This document shows, piece by piece, positions 1-9,962 of a stretch of 64,000 nucleotides of DNA. The notes under the pieces were generated by a model. The model did not search any database. It saw only the letters and a program-made list of their open reading frames with translations, and was not told the origin of the DNA. Source of the DNA: Actinomyces johnsonii (GTDB taxonomy: Bacteria > Actinomycetota > Actinomycetes > Actinomycetales > Actinomycetaceae); assembly GCF_006546835.1 (NCBI RefSeq), contig NZ_VICB01000019.1, forward strand, positions 127,070-191,069. Direction: 5' to 3'. Both the position numbers and the translations under genes were made by a program. Every line of letters starts with the position of its first letter. The first letter of the stretch is position 1.

Positions 1-171
1 GGCGCGCAGACGCTGCTGAGTCAGGGCGGCCGCCACCAGAGCGGGGGAGTGCCCCTCCTCGCGCAGGGAGCGTCCCAGCGACAGGGCCTCGGCCGGGTCG
101 TAAGGGGGCAGGGAGGACAGAAGCTCCCAGCCCTCGGGCGTCAGGAGGAGCGCTACGTGGTTCTCAGCCAT
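1..171 (-). CDS. N-terminus of a class I SAM-dependent methyltransferase (THUMP-like), partial
   Basis: The minus strand reads an open frame from ATG at 171 to the left edge of the window (57 codons, no stop), so only the N-terminus is visible. It carries LLTPEGWELLSSLPPYDP followed by ALSLGRSLREEG and LVAAALTQQRLR. This opening (hydrophobic start, TPEG, LPPYDP, then ALTQ) is what I know from actinobacterial THUMP-like SAM-dependent methyltransferases, whose catalytic domain comes later and is not in the window. The function is therefore inferred from the N-terminal signature alone. It is divergent from the SanA-like gene on the other side. Confidence 0.55.
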   Translation of the reverse strand, partial: MAENHVALLLTPEGWELLSSLPPYDPAEALSLGRSLREEGHSPALVAAALTQQRLRA

Positions 172-340
172 CACGACAGATCATTCCACGGCGAACCTGC
201 CGATGCGCATGATGTCCGCTGGGTGGAGTGCGAGGAGGCCCCGGAGAGCCGGCGGGCACCCGGGTGGGTAGTGTTGTGCGTAACGCCCCGCGCTCCGGTG
301 GGGTCGCACGACGGTGGACGGAAGGACGGGTGGGGAGGCG

Positions 341-1156
341 ATGGCTGATGAGGAGCCGCGGATCGGCGCTACCGGCGCGTTTGACGCCGCCGCGGACCGC
401 GGTGATGATCGCGGTGCTCATGGCAGGGGGGATCCGGAGCCGACTTCTCGTCCCGGAGGTGGTCGTAGAGCTCTTCTGCGGCGGCTGACACTGGTCCTTC
501 TCTTCCTGGCCGGCGTTCTGGCCGTCGTCACGGCCGGGGCCGGCATCTGGGCCTGGACTGTCAGTTCCGGGCATATCGAGGTCGCCGGTGAAAGCGATGA
601 TGACGGCGCGGCACGGGCTCCGGTGGCGATCGTGCTGGGAGCCGCCGTGCACGCCGACGGGCGGCCCTCGCCCTGGCTGGCCTACCGGCTCGATGTCGCC
701 GCCGACCTCTACACCAGCGGCAGGGTCGAGGCGATTCTGGTATCCGGGGACAATCGGCGCGTCGGCTACGACGAGCCTACCGCCATGCGCGACTACCTCG
801 TCTCCAAGGGAATTCCCCACCAGGCGATCGCCCTGGACTACGCGGGCTTCGACACCTACGACACCTGCGTACGGGCCCGCAGGATCTTCGGGATCGAACG
901 CGCCCTGCTCGTGACCCAGGACTTCCACGAGCCGCGTGCGGTCGCCATCTGCCGCACGGTCGGCGTCAGCGTCGACGGCGTCGGCGACTCGCGGGCCCGT
1001 GGCGACCGCACCACCTGGGCAGTCAGCTGGGTGCGTGAGCGTCCGGCCACGATCAAGGCCGTGGCCGACGTTGTCTCCCGGCGCGAGCCGACCCTGGGGC
1101 GCCGGGAGACGAGCGTGAAGGAGGCCATCACCTGGACCCGCGAGCACCGTCGCTGA
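341..1156 (+). CDS. SanA/YdcF-like DUF218 membrane protein
   Basis: 271 aa. I start at ATG 341 because TGGGGAGG lies just upstream; an ATG at 314 in frame lacks such a site. A disordered N-terminus of about 45 residues is followed by one membrane segment (LTLVLLFLAGVLAVVTAG) and an outside DUF218 domain with VAIVLGAAVHADGRPS, AILVSGDN, EPTAMRDYL and LVTQDFHEPRA, the conserved blocks of the SanA/YdcF family. SanA in enterics affects envelope permeability and vancomycin exclusion; the biochemical activity of the family is not established. It stands alone between the divergent methyltransferase and the groES operator. Confidence 0.8.
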   Translation: MADEEPRIGATGAFDAAADRGDDRGAHGRGDPEPTSRPGGGRRALLRRLTLVLLFLAGVLAVVTAGAGIWAWTVSSGHIEVAGESDDDGAARAPVAIVLGAAVHADGRPSPWLAYRLDVAADLYTSGRVEAILVSGDNRRVGYDEPTAMRDYLVSKGIPHQAIALDYAGFDTYDTCVRARRIFGIERALLVTQDFHEPRAVAICRTVGVSVDGVGDSRARGDRTTWAVSWVRERPATIKAVADVVSRREPTLGRRETSVKEAITWTREHRR

Positions 1157-1193
1157 CGAGGGCTGACGCCCACGGCGAAACCGGCGCCGCGCT

Positions 1194-1234
1194 TTGGCAC
1201 TCGCGTTGACTGAGTGCTAACGCCGTCGTAGATT
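1194..1234 (+). promoter_or_regulatory. CIRCE operator (HrcA site) overlapping the groES promoter
   Basis: TTGGCACTC, nine bases, then GAGTGCTAA (1194-1220) matches the CIRCE consensus TTAGCACTC-N9-GAGTGCTAA with one mismatch. Inside and beside it is a good housekeeping promoter: TTGACT at 1206-1211, a 17-base spacer and TAGATT at 1229-1234. The operator covers the -35 box, so HrcA binding should block transcription of groES. The transcript would have a leader of about 165 bases before the groES start. Confidence 0.9.
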
Positions 1235-1406
1235 CTCCGTCAGGCGCAGCGGAGTGCTCGCACTGGTCCTGGGACGCAGGCGGGTGCCTTCTGCGACTCG
1301 CACTCCTGCTTCGTGCCGGACCGGCACCCGCGACGGCGGTCGGGCGCGCCTCGGGAGGGCGATCAAGCCGATCTACTGCACGTTGAAGAGAAGGAGGAGG
1401 TCTCCG

Positions 1407-1703
1407 ATGTCGATCTCCATCAAGCCGCTCGAGGACCGCATCGTCGTCCAGACCCTCGAGGCCGAGCAGACCACCGCATCCGGCCTGGTCATCCCCGACA
1501 CCGCCAAGGAGAAGCCCCAGGAGGGCAAGGTCGTGGCCGTGGGCCCCGGCCGCGTCGACGACTCCGGCAAGCGCGTCCCGGTCGACGTCGCCGAGGGCGA
1601 TGTCGTCATCTACTCCAAGTACGGGGGCACCGAGGTCAACTACGCCGGTGAGGACTACCTGATCCTGTCGGCCCGCGACGTCCTGGCGGTCGTTGCCAAG
1701 TGA
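1407..1703 (+). CDS. groES: Co-chaperonin GroES
   Basis: 98 aa, the normal family length. It opens with [45 protein letters not shown] (given here only as a landmark: the mobile loop is around [10 protein letters not shown]) and ends in [11 protein letters not shown], as GroES proteins do. AAGGAGGAGG sits before the ATG at 1407. The heptameric lid works with GroEL in ATP-driven folding in the cytoplasm. No groEL follows: the gene ends at a strong terminator and the next gene is a convergent whiB, so GroEL must be encoded elsewhere, a common actinobacterial arrangement. Confidence 0.97.
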   Translation: MSISIKPLEDRIVVQTLEAEQTTASGLVIPDTAKEKPQEGKVVAVGPGRVDDSGKRVPVDVAEGDVVIYSKYGGTEVNYAGEDYLILSARDVLAVVAK

Positions 1704-1740
1704 CCCGCTGAAATTGCTCGCGCCGCACGGCGCCGCAACG

Positions 1741-1780
1741 TGTTGAGGGGGAGGCACCGCATGGTGCCTCCCCCTCAACA
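1741..1780 (+). terminator. Terminator after groES, convergent with whiB
   Basis: A perfect 18-bp inverted repeat with a GCAT loop (TGTTGAGGGGGAGGCACC and its complement). It lies between the groES stop at 1703 and the end of the minus-strand whiB gene at 1886, so it can serve both directions. There is no T tract, as is usual in actinobacteria. Confidence 0.85.
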
Positions 1781-1885
1781 CATATGCGCAATATGCCTGC
1801 TGCATGTGTGCGCCGCGTCCGGAAGAATGTCCGGACGTGAACTGGGAACGTCTGTGCTGTCGATTCCCTGAAACAGGGCGGAGCG

Positions 1886-2188
1886 TCAGGCCGGTTCATT
1901 GGCGAAACGGCGTGCCTGCTGCTCGTAGTAAGCGCGCCGCTCCTCCTCGCTCATGCCTCCCCAGACGCCATAGGGCTCGCGAGTGCTTAGAGCGTGCTCC
2001 CGGCACTCTTCCAGGACGGGGCAGTCCTGACAAATGGCCTTTGCTCGTTCGTCCCGTCGTCGACGGGAACCGCCTCTCTCTCCTTCGGGGTGGAAGAAAA
2101 CCGAGGAATCCATGCCGAGACAGGCCCCCCGGTACTGCCACTCCCAGAGGGTGGAGATCGGGCCGGGCAGACGCGATGAGTCGTGCAT
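1886..2188 (-). CDS. whiB3: WhiB-family iron-sulfur transcription factor, WhiB3/WhiD-like
   Basis: 100 aa. Four cysteines for a [4Fe-4S] cluster are at C23, C53, C56 and C62 (GACLG ... ICQDCPVLEEC), followed by the G[VI]WGG turn at 74-78 and a basic C-terminus. The opening LPGP...LWEWQYRG, the stretch MDSSVFFHPEGERG and EPYGVWGGMSEEER match my memory of WhiB3 (WhiD in Streptomyces) better than WhiB1 or WhiB2, so this subfamily is likely. WhiB3 proteins sense redox state or NO and act with the sigma factor region 4. The gene is monocistronic; its promoter must lie in the long AT-rich region above it. Confidence 0.88.
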   Translation of the reverse strand: MHDSSRLPGPISTLWEWQYRGACLGMDSSVFFHPEGERGGSRRRRDERAKAICQDCPVLEECREHALSTREPYGVWGGMSEEERRAYYEQQARRFANEPA

Positions 2189-4130
<1,942 letters not shown>

Positions 4131-4163
4131 GCCCGTGGGCCGTTCCTCCGCGAGCTCTGCGGC

Positions 4164-4946
4164 TCAGCACGCGGGGGAGTCCGGCAGGGGCCAGGCGATC
4201 TGGGCCGGGGCGCGCGAGGGGTTCTTGCGCGCCAGCCACTCGTTGAAGGACTCGGCCCAGCGACGGTGGGCCCGGGCCTGGAAGGCCACGAGCTCCTCCG
4301 GCCCGAGATCCGCTACCTGCGGGTGCGCGATGGCCAGGGCCTCGAGCACGTCGAGGGTGGCGGCCACGTCCACATCCGCGCTGTGCAGGGCCTCATCGAG
4401 CTGAATGCCGTAGACCTCGCAGAGGTCGCCCAGGCGGCGCTTACCCCGGCGGTAACGGTCCACGGCCCGGTCCAGGACCAGGGGATCGGCGATGGGACCC
4501 GGCTCGCGATTCAGGCGCTCGCGGATCGTGGGCAGGCCGTGGCGGGCGAGCTCGGACTCCATGAGCGTCAGGTCGTAGGAGGCGTTGAAGATGACCACCG
4601 GGGTGCCTGCTGCCATCGCGGACACCAGAAGATCGCTCACCTCCGCCAGCACTTCGGTCACCGGCCTCCCCTCTGCCCGGGCCCGTTCGGTGGTCACGCC
4701 GTGGACCGCGGAGGCCGCTTCGGGGATCTCTACACCGGGGTCGGCGAGCCAGGTGGTCACCGACTGCCGCCTGTCCCCGCCGGACGACCGCTCGCCGCGC
4801 CAGACCAGTGCCGCCGTGACGAGGCGGTCCTGGCCGGGGTCCACGCCGGTGGTCTCGGTGTCGAAACCGAGCAGGGGACCGAAGGGCCAGGCGGGGAAAG
4901 CGGCGGGGGCGGCGTCGGATGCGGGGGCGGGCCGGTGGGTGCTCAT
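4164..4946 (-). CDS. DnaQ-like 3'-5' exonuclease (DEDDh family)
   Basis: 260 aa, starting at ATG 4946 with a CTGGGGG stretch before it; longer frames upstream run into the guaB3 promoter and are not credible. Exo I is GFDTETTGVDPGQDRL, Exo II is NASYDLTLMESEL, and Exo III is HSADVDVAATLDVL, giving the four acidic residues and the histidine of DEDDh exonucleases. It resembles stand-alone epsilon-type proofreading or RNase T-like enzymes rather than a polymerase fusion. The exact substrate cannot be read from the sequence. It is convergent with guaB and divergent from guaB3. Confidence 0.85.
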   Translation of the reverse strand: MSTHRPAPASDAAPAAFPAWPFGPLLGFDTETTGVDPGQDRLVTAALVWRGERSSGGDRRQSVTTWLADPGVEIPEAASAVHGVTTERARAEGRPVTEVLAEVSDLLVSAMAAGTPVVIFNASYDLTLMESELARHGLPTIRERLNREPGPIADPLVLDRAVDRYRRGKRRLGDLCEVYGIQLDEALHSADVDVAATLDVLEALAIAHPQVADLGPEELVAFQARAHRRWAESFNEWLARKNPSRAPAQIAWPLPDSPAC

Positions 4947-5069
4947 GCCCCCAGCATGCCACCGGGGTATGACGCCTATGTAAGTCGCCAAGTTGCCCCT
5001 GCCTGTTGTTCGCTGTCGCGCCTCTCTGCTGCGGGGCCGGTCGCTCCGGTAGATGTGGGCTGGGCCCAC

Positions 5070-5082
5070 TAGGATCGGGCCA
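5070..5082 (+). promoter_or_regulatory. Predicted leaderless promoter of guaB3 (-10 TAGGAT)
   Basis: TAGGAT at 5070-5075 is followed after six bases (CGGGCC) by the ATG at 5082. No Shine-Dalgarno sequence lies in front of that ATG, which supports initiation on a leaderless mRNA. Confidence 0.6.
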
Positions 5083-6206
5083 TGAGCACAGAGGTCGAGA
5101 TCGGACGCTCCAAGCGCGCCCTGCGCGCCTACTCCTTCGATGACATCGCTCTGGTGCCGGCTCGTCGCACCCGCGACACCTCCGAGGTGCGCGTGGGCTG
5201 GCAGATCGATGCTTACCACGTGGACCTACCGGTCATGGCATCGCCCATGGACTCGGTCATGAGCCCCGAGACCGCCATCATGGTCGGACGCCTGGGCGGG
5301 ATCGGCGTGCTGGATCTGGAGGGCCTGTGGACCCGCTACGAGGATCCCTCCGAGGCCCTCGAACGCATCCGTCAGGCGGACCCGTCCCGGGCCACCAGCG
5401 TCCTGCAGGAGGTCTACCGCGCACCCGTGAGCCCCGAGCTCATCACCGAGCGGCTCATGCAGATCCGCGCCGCCGGCGTCGTCGTCGCCGGGCGGCTCAG
5501 CCCCGCCCAGACGCAACGGCACTGGCGCACCGTCGTCGAGGCGGGCGTGGACCTCATGGTCATCCGCGGCTCCTTCGTGTCGGCCGAGCACGTCTCCGGA
5601 GCCGTCGAGCCCCTCAACCTCAAGCGCTTCATCTACGAGCTCGACGTGCCCGTGGTCGTCGGCGGGGTGACCACCTACACCGCCGCCCTCCACCTCATGC
5701 GCACCGGCGCGGCCGGGGTCCTCGTGGGGCAGGGCGGTGGTGCCTCCTCGTCGGTGCGCCAGGTCCTGGGCCTGCACATGCCCATGGCCACCGCCGTGGC
5801 CGATGTCGCCGGGGCCCGGCGCGACTACCTCGATGAGTCCGGGGGACGCTATGTCCACGTCATCGCCGACGGCTCGGTGGGAAACTCCGGCGACGTCGTC
5901 AAGGCCATCGCCTGCGGCGCCGACGCCGTCATGCTCGGCGCCGCCCTCGCCCGGGCCGAGGAGGCTCCCGGCGGCGGTTACCACTGGGGTGCCGAGGCCC
6001 GCCACGAGCGCCTGCCACGGGGCTTCCGCAGCCATGTGGGCACGGTTGGCACTATGGCGGAGATCCTCAACGGTCCTTCCGACCGCGCCGACGGTACCCT
6101 CAACATCATGGGTGCCCTGCGTCGCACCTTGGCCACCACCGGCTACGCCGACGTCAAGGAGCTCCAGAGGGTCGAGGTCGTTCTGGCCCCCTATGCGGGT
6201 TCCTGA
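5082..6206 (+). CDS. guaB3: GuaB3-family IMP dehydrogenase-related protein
   Basis: 374 aa, a TIM barrel related to IMPDH and GMP reductase but without CBS domains. Visible blocks are YSFDDIALVPARRTRD, GRLGGIGVLDLEGLW, VVVGGVTTY, the phosphate-binding part VIADGSVGNSGDVVKAIACGADAVMLG and the end DVKELQRVEVVLAPY. Where IMPDH has the catalytic GPGSICTTR loop, this protein reads GQGGGASSSVRQVLG, with serine in place of the cysteine. Family members from Mycobacterium are usually stated to lack IMPDH activity; reductase-like or regulatory roles have been proposed. It sits next to guaB on the same strand with its own promoter, the usual actinobacterial context. Confidence 0.92.
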   Translation: MSTEVEIGRSKRALRAYSFDDIALVPARRTRDTSEVRVGWQIDAYHVDLPVMASPMDSVMSPETAIMVGRLGGIGVLDLEGLWTRYEDPSEALERIRQADPSRATSVLQEVYRAPVSPELITERLMQIRAAGVVVAGRLSPAQTQRHWRTVVEAGVDLMVIRGSFVSAEHVSGAVEPLNLKRFIYELDVPVVVGGVTTYTAALHLMRTGAAGVLVGQGGGASSSVRQVLGLHMPMATAVADVAGARRDYLDESGGRYVHVIADGSVGNSGDVVKAIACGADAVMLGAALARAEEAPGGGYHWGAEARHERLPRGFRSHVGTVGTMAEILNGPSDRADGTLNIMGALRRTLATTGYADVKELQRVEVVLAPYAGS

Positions 6207-6373
6207 GCGGACCCCGCCATGCCCGGCGGTGTTTCTGAGGGTCGGAACAGTGCAACTGAGCCATGATCTCGGGTAGTCTCGGCCGAGACGGCAGCCGTCG
6301 CGCTGCTCACACCGGTGCGGGGCCATGTCCGGTTCCCGTGCCGTTAGCCCCCACATGTCATAAGGAGCTTCAC

Positions 6374-6640
6374 ATGGCCCAGGTCACCGCCACCATCGCT
6401 TCCAAGGTCGGTCTGCACGCCCGTCCCGCCGCCACCTTCGTCAAGGCCGTCGCCGAGAAGGGCGTCCCGGTCACCATCGCCAAGGAAGGCGGCGCTGCGG
6501 TCGACGCCTCCTCCATCCTCGGCGTGATGACTCTGGGCGCCGGCTTCGGCGACGTCGTCACCCTGGCTTCTGACGCCGACGGCGCCGACGCCGCCCTCGA
6601 GGAGCTCAAGGCTCTCCTGGAGACCGACCTGGACGCCTGA
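6374..6640 (+). CDS. ptsH: Phosphocarrier protein HPr of the sugar PTS
   Basis: 88 aa, the standard size. The ATG at 6374 has AAGGAG eight bases upstream. The active-site histidine is H15 in KVGLHARPAA, which accepts phosphate from enzyme I and passes it to EIIA domains. The region around residues 44-52 (DASSILGVM) has serine at the position that HPr kinase phosphorylates in Firmicutes; whether this organism has such a kinase is not visible. The gene is monocistronic, ending at a strong terminator, with no ptsI nearby. Confidence 0.96.
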   Translation: MAQVTATIASKVGLHARPAATFVKAVAEKGVPVTIAKEGGAAVDASSILGVMTLGAGFGDVVTLASDADGADAALEELKALLETDLDA

Positions 6641-6658
6641 GAACAGTCCCAGCCTGAC

Positions 6659-6687
6659 GGGGCGCGCTCCACTGCGGAGCGCGCCCC
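6659..6687 (+). terminator. Terminator after ptsH
   Basis: A perfect 12-bp stem, GGGGCGCGCTCC, with loop ACTGC and its complement, 19 bases after the ptsH stop codon. Confidence 0.85.
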
Positions 6688-6991
6688 GTTCATGTTGGGA
6701 CGCTCAGGAGCACCCGTGACGGACAGTGCCGTGGACATCGGGACGTCGCAGTGGGGATCGTGGCGGCCGCCGTCGCCCTGGAACTGACGGGACTGGTGTC
6801 GCAGGCCTGGACGAACCGGCTGGTCAGTGACGGCGAGAAGCCCCGCCGCACCACCCAGCCGCGCACGAGCAGGACCCTGTGGATCGTGTCCGGGGAACTC
6901 GATCAGCCGGGACTGTTGGTTCAGCTGCCGGCCCTGACGGAGAAGTTTCGCCCCGAGCCCGTGGGGCCCTTCCCGGGCTGGGCTCCCGTCC
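6688..6991. other. Gene-free stretch between ptsH terminator and the DUF6891 gene
   Basis: About 300 bases. An open frame on the plus strand (6751-7041, 96 codons) runs through it into the 3' end of the neighbouring minus-strand gene, but it has no ribosome-binding site and no family features I recognise. It may be degraded sequence. I see no repeat or promoter that I would defend. Confidence 0.4.
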
Positions 6992-7684
6992 TCAGCCCTG
7001 CCCCGCTGGGAGCAGCGGGACGTACCACTGGACGCCGGTGAGGAGGATGCGGGTGTCCACGTTTCCCTCCCAGCTGACGCCGATGCCGTGTTCCTGGAGG
7101 ATCGGGATGACGACGGTCCTCATCAGTTTGACGGTCGTGGCGTCGTAGAGCTCCTTGCGCCGGGAGTTGTTCAGGGCCTTGTACTCCTCCTCGCTAATGT
7201 GAGCGGGCCAGAAGATGCCGTAGCTGAGGTAGGTGCTGCCGCTCTCCACGAGGCCCTCGGTGTCCTGCTGGTGGAAGAACACGTACCCCAGGTCGCCCTG
7301 GCCGCCCTCGATCTCCGCGTGTCCGCAGGTGTTGCAGCAGGCGAAATCCTGCTCCGCGACGACGTGGGCCCTCCGCAGCGCCTCGAAGGCGCGGTCCAGC
7401 CTGGTAGCGGGCACATCCCCGAATCCCGCCTGTTGGGCGCGGCGCGCATCGATCAGGTACTGGGCGATGGCACGGCACTGCTCGTCGGACAGCGTGCCGT
7501 CGCCCTCCGCGTCCTCCACCGCGGAGGCGATCTCGAAGGAGTGGTCGTTGATGCAGTCATTCCCGCGCACGAGTTGCATCCAGATGAGGTCGCGGATGTA
7601 CTCCTCGAGTTCGGGGTCAACCACGCCCCCGAGCAGCTCGTCGGGAATTCTCAGTCCGTCGGGCTGGGCGTTCAGTTCGGTCAT
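6992..7684 (-). CDS. DUF6891 domain protein
   Basis: 230 aa from ATG 7684. The N-terminus is mixed helical; the distinctive part is FACCNTCGHAEI followed by GDLGYVFFHQQDTEGL and LSYGIFW, then VIPILQEHGIGVSWEGN and a hydrophobic end. That combination is the DUF6891 signature as I know it; molecular function is unknown. The three cysteines and a histidine in CCNTCGH look like a possible metal site (inference). Upstream, TAGGGT (minus strand 7697-7692) is seven bases before the ATG without a ribosome-binding site, so the transcript may be leaderless. Confidence 0.75.
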   Translation of the reverse strand: MTELNAQPDGLRIPDELLGGVVDPELEEYIRDLIWMQLVRGNDCINDHSFEIASAVEDAEGDGTLSDEQCRAIAQYLIDARRAQQAGFGDVPATRLDRAFEALRRAHVVAEQDFACCNTCGHAEIEGGQGDLGYVFFHQQDTEGLVESGSTYLSYGIFWPAHISEEEYKALNNSRRKELYDATTVKLMRTVVIPILQEHGIGVSWEGNVDTRILLTGVQWYVPLLPAGQG

Positions 7685-7697
7685 GGTCGAGACCCTA
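7684..7697 (-). promoter_or_regulatory. Predicted leaderless promoter of the DUF6891 gene (-10 TAGGGT)
   Basis: TAGGGT on the minus strand (7697-7692), a seven-base spacer, then ATG at 7684-7682. No Shine-Dalgarno sequence is present. Confidence 0.45.
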
Positions 7698-7846
7698 ACA
7701 ATCACCACCGACGGAAAGGGGCTTGGTGGCTCTGCCCGGCCCCTAGACGACACCTCTCGCTGCCAGGGGTTCTGGCCCGGATAACCCTGATGGCCGGGCT
7801 GACCCTGGACCGGATACGGGACTGGCTCAGCCTGGTTCAGGCGCGC

Positions 7847-8077
7847 TCATTCCTGCTCGCCCCCAGAGGGGGTCGGCTTGATCCACCACCACAGGCCCAT
7901 ACCCGCAGCGATGGCGAGCAGGCCCAGGCCAGCCCACAGGTTGGCGTTGATGCCTCCGGTCTTGTCCATCTCGTCGGCGCTGTTAAACAGGACCGAGCAC
8001 ACCACCAGGTACAGGCCGATGAGCCCCAGTGCCCCGGTGATGACCGCCCGGATGTCCGTGAGTGAACGATTGCTCAT
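7847..8077 (-). CDS. Small two-segment membrane protein, partner of the symporter
   Basis: 76 aa. Two hydrophobic segments (AVITGALGLIGLYLVVCSVLF at about 11-31 and LWAGLGLLAIAAGMGLWWWI at about 47-66) separated by a polar loop SADEMDKTGGINAN. AAGGAGAACACTC precedes the ATG. It begins 30 bases after the stop of the SSS symporter, clearly in the same operon. I do not know a named family; a small subunit that assists or regulates the symporter is a reasonable inference from the tight linkage. Confidence 0.75.
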   Translation of the reverse strand: MSNRSLTDIRAVITGALGLIGLYLVVCSVLFNSADEMDKTGGINANLWAGLGLLAIAAGMGLWWWIKPTPSGGEQE

Positions 8078-8107
8078 GAGTGTTCTCCTTCGTGTATCCG
8101 GGCGGAT

Positions 8108-9826
8108 CTAGTGGAAGATGCTGTTGAGTGTGATGACCAGGGCCCCGGCGATGATCCCCAGCGGGATCGGACGGCGGTACCAGGGCAGCTCGTGCAGGTG
8201 CGGGTCGGTGCGCTCGCTCTTGGGGGTCAGGGCGTAGACGAAGCCCTTGAGTTCGGAGTCGGGCTTCGGCTTCGTGGCCAGGGAGACCAGCACCGTGATG
8301 ACGACGTCGACCGTGAAGGCCACGCCCGCCGCCAGGAAGGCGCCGCCCTGACCCGGCATGACCAGGGTCCCGGTCTTGATGAGGATGTTGACCACCAGGG
8401 AGCCCAGGGTTCCGCCGACGAGTCCGGTCCAACCGGCCTGGGACGTGGCCCGCTTCCAGAACATTCCGATGATGAAGGTCGCGAACAGCGGCGCGTTGAA
8501 CATCGAGAACAGTATCTGGAGGTAGTCCATGAGGTTGGAGTAGCTCGCGGCGATGATCGCGGTGAGGATCGCGACCACGGAGGCCGTCAGGGTCGAGAGC
8601 TTGCCGACCTTGAGGTAGTGGGCGTCGTCGGCGTCCTTCTTGAGGTAGTGCTGATAGATGTCTACGCCCCACACTGTGTTGAAGGCGGAGATGTTCGCGG
8701 CCATACCGGCCATGAAGGAGGCCAGCAGACCCGTGATCGCCAGGCCCAGCAGACCGTTGGGCAGTAGGTCGCGCATGAGGTAGAGGACCGCGTCGTTGTA
8801 CTGGTAGTTCGTGTTGGCCCCGGATTTGAGCTGCTGGACCTCGGTGACCAGGACGCCTGCGACCATGCCCGGGATGATGACGAGGAAGGGCACGAACATC
8901 TTGACGAAGGTGCCGATGATCGGGGTCGACTGGGCCGAGGAAATCGAGTCCGAGGCCATGGCCCGCTGCACCTCGACGAAGTTCGTCGTCCAGTAGCCGA
9001 AGGACAGCACGAAGCCCAGGCCGAAGACCAGGCCGATCACCGACATCGCATTGGAGTCGAAGCCGGAGATCGAGTTGCCGGGCCAGGAGTGCAGCTGCTG
9101 GGCCGGGTCGGTGCCGGCGAGCTTGGCGGCGGCGGTGATCTTGTCAGTCAGGCCGTGCCAGCCGCCCACGCGGTGCAGGCCGATGAGGGTCAGGGGCAGC
9201 AGCGCGGCCACAATGACGAAGAACTGGAGGACCTCGTTGTAGATCGCCGCGGAGAGCCCACCCATGGTGATGTAGGAGAAGACGATGACGGCGGCCACGA
9301 TGAGTCCCACCCACAGGGGCCAGCCCAGCAGCCAGTTCATGATCTTGCCCAGCAGGTACAGGTTGATGCCGGCGATGAGCAGCTGGGCCAGGGCGAAGCT
9401 GAGCGCGTTGACCAGGTGAGCGGCGGTGCCGTAGCGCTTGAGCATGAACTCGGGTACCGAGCGCACCTTGGAGCCGTAGTAGAAGGGCATCATGACCAGT
9501 CCCAGGAAGATCATGGCCGGGACCGCGCCGATCCAGAAGTAGTGGAAGGTCGGCATACCATACTGGGCGCCGTTGGCGGACATTCCCATGATCTCGACCG
9601 CGCCAAGGTTCGCCGACACGAAGGCGATACCGGTCACCCAGGCTGGCAGGGAACGGCCAGAGGTGAGGAAGCCGTCCGCCGTGGCAGCCTTGGATCGGGC
9701 GATGAGTCCGACGCCGATGACGAAGGCGAAGTAGATGGCGATGGGGATGTAGTCGTACCAGCGCGCGGCAATGAGTGTGCCGGATGACGCTGACGAGGCT
9801 GACAGAGCGTGCAGCGTGGAGGACAT
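8108..9826 (-). CDS. Sodium:solute symporter (SSS family)
   Basis: 572 aa with about 13-14 membrane segments. Family marks include YFAFVIGVGLIARSKAATADGFLTSGRSLPAWVTG near the N-terminus (cited as a landmark at residues 32-66), GLSAAIYNEVLQFFVIV, and FNTVWGVDIYQHYLKKDADD. These recall sugar/inositol-type SSS transporters such as SglT more than PutP, but substrate cannot be fixed from sequence. AGAGG lies seven bases before the ATG. The gene heads a two-gene operon with the 76-aa membrane protein and is divergent from rnhA. Confidence 0.88.
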   Translation of the reverse strand: MSSTLHALSASSASSGTLIAARWYDYIPIAIYFAFVIGVGLIARSKAATADGFLTSGRSLPAWVTGIAFVSANLGAVEIMGMSANGAQYGMPTFHYFWIGAVPAMIFLGLVMMPFYYGSKVRSVPEFMLKRYGTAAHLVNALSFALAQLLIAGINLYLLGKIMNWLLGWPLWVGLIVAAVIVFSYITMGGLSAAIYNEVLQFFVIVAALLPLTLIGLHRVGGWHGLTDKITAAAKLAGTDPAQQLHSWPGNSISGFDSNAMSVIGLVFGLGFVLSFGYWTTNFVEVQRAMASDSISSAQSTPIIGTFVKMFVPFLVIIPGMVAGVLVTEVQQLKSGANTNYQYNDAVLYLMRDLLPNGLLGLAITGLLASFMAGMAANISAFNTVWGVDIYQHYLKKDADDAHYLKVGKLSTLTASVVAILTAIIAASYSNLMDYLQILFSMFNAPLFATFIIGMFWKRATSQAGWTGLVGGTLGSLVVNILIKTGTLVMPGQGGAFLAAGVAFTVDVVITVLVSLATKPKPDSELKGFVYALTPKSERTDPHLHELPWYRRPIPLGIIAGALVITLNSIFH

Positions 9827-9948
9827 CTGTGTACCTCTCGAGGATCTGTTTCAGGTGAGCAAGCTCATTCTTGCTGCTTGGCAGACTAGCACGGCGACGA
9901 CATCGGCATAGATGATTGTGCCTGCCCGGGGCCATCGGCGTCGCTGGG

Positions 9949-9962
9949 TAGAGTGCCTTCCA
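9949..9962 (+). promoter_or_regulatory. Predicted leaderless promoter of rnhA (-10 TAGAGT)
   Basis: TAGAGT at 9949-9954 lies seven bases before ATG 9962, without a ribosome-binding site. An in-frame GTG at 9953 overlaps the box itself and is therefore unlikely as the start. Confidence 0.5.

Noticed and set aside
6751-7041. Plus-strand 96-codon frame after ptsH
   Set aside because: No start signal, no recognised motif, and its end overlaps the DUF6891 gene on the other strand.
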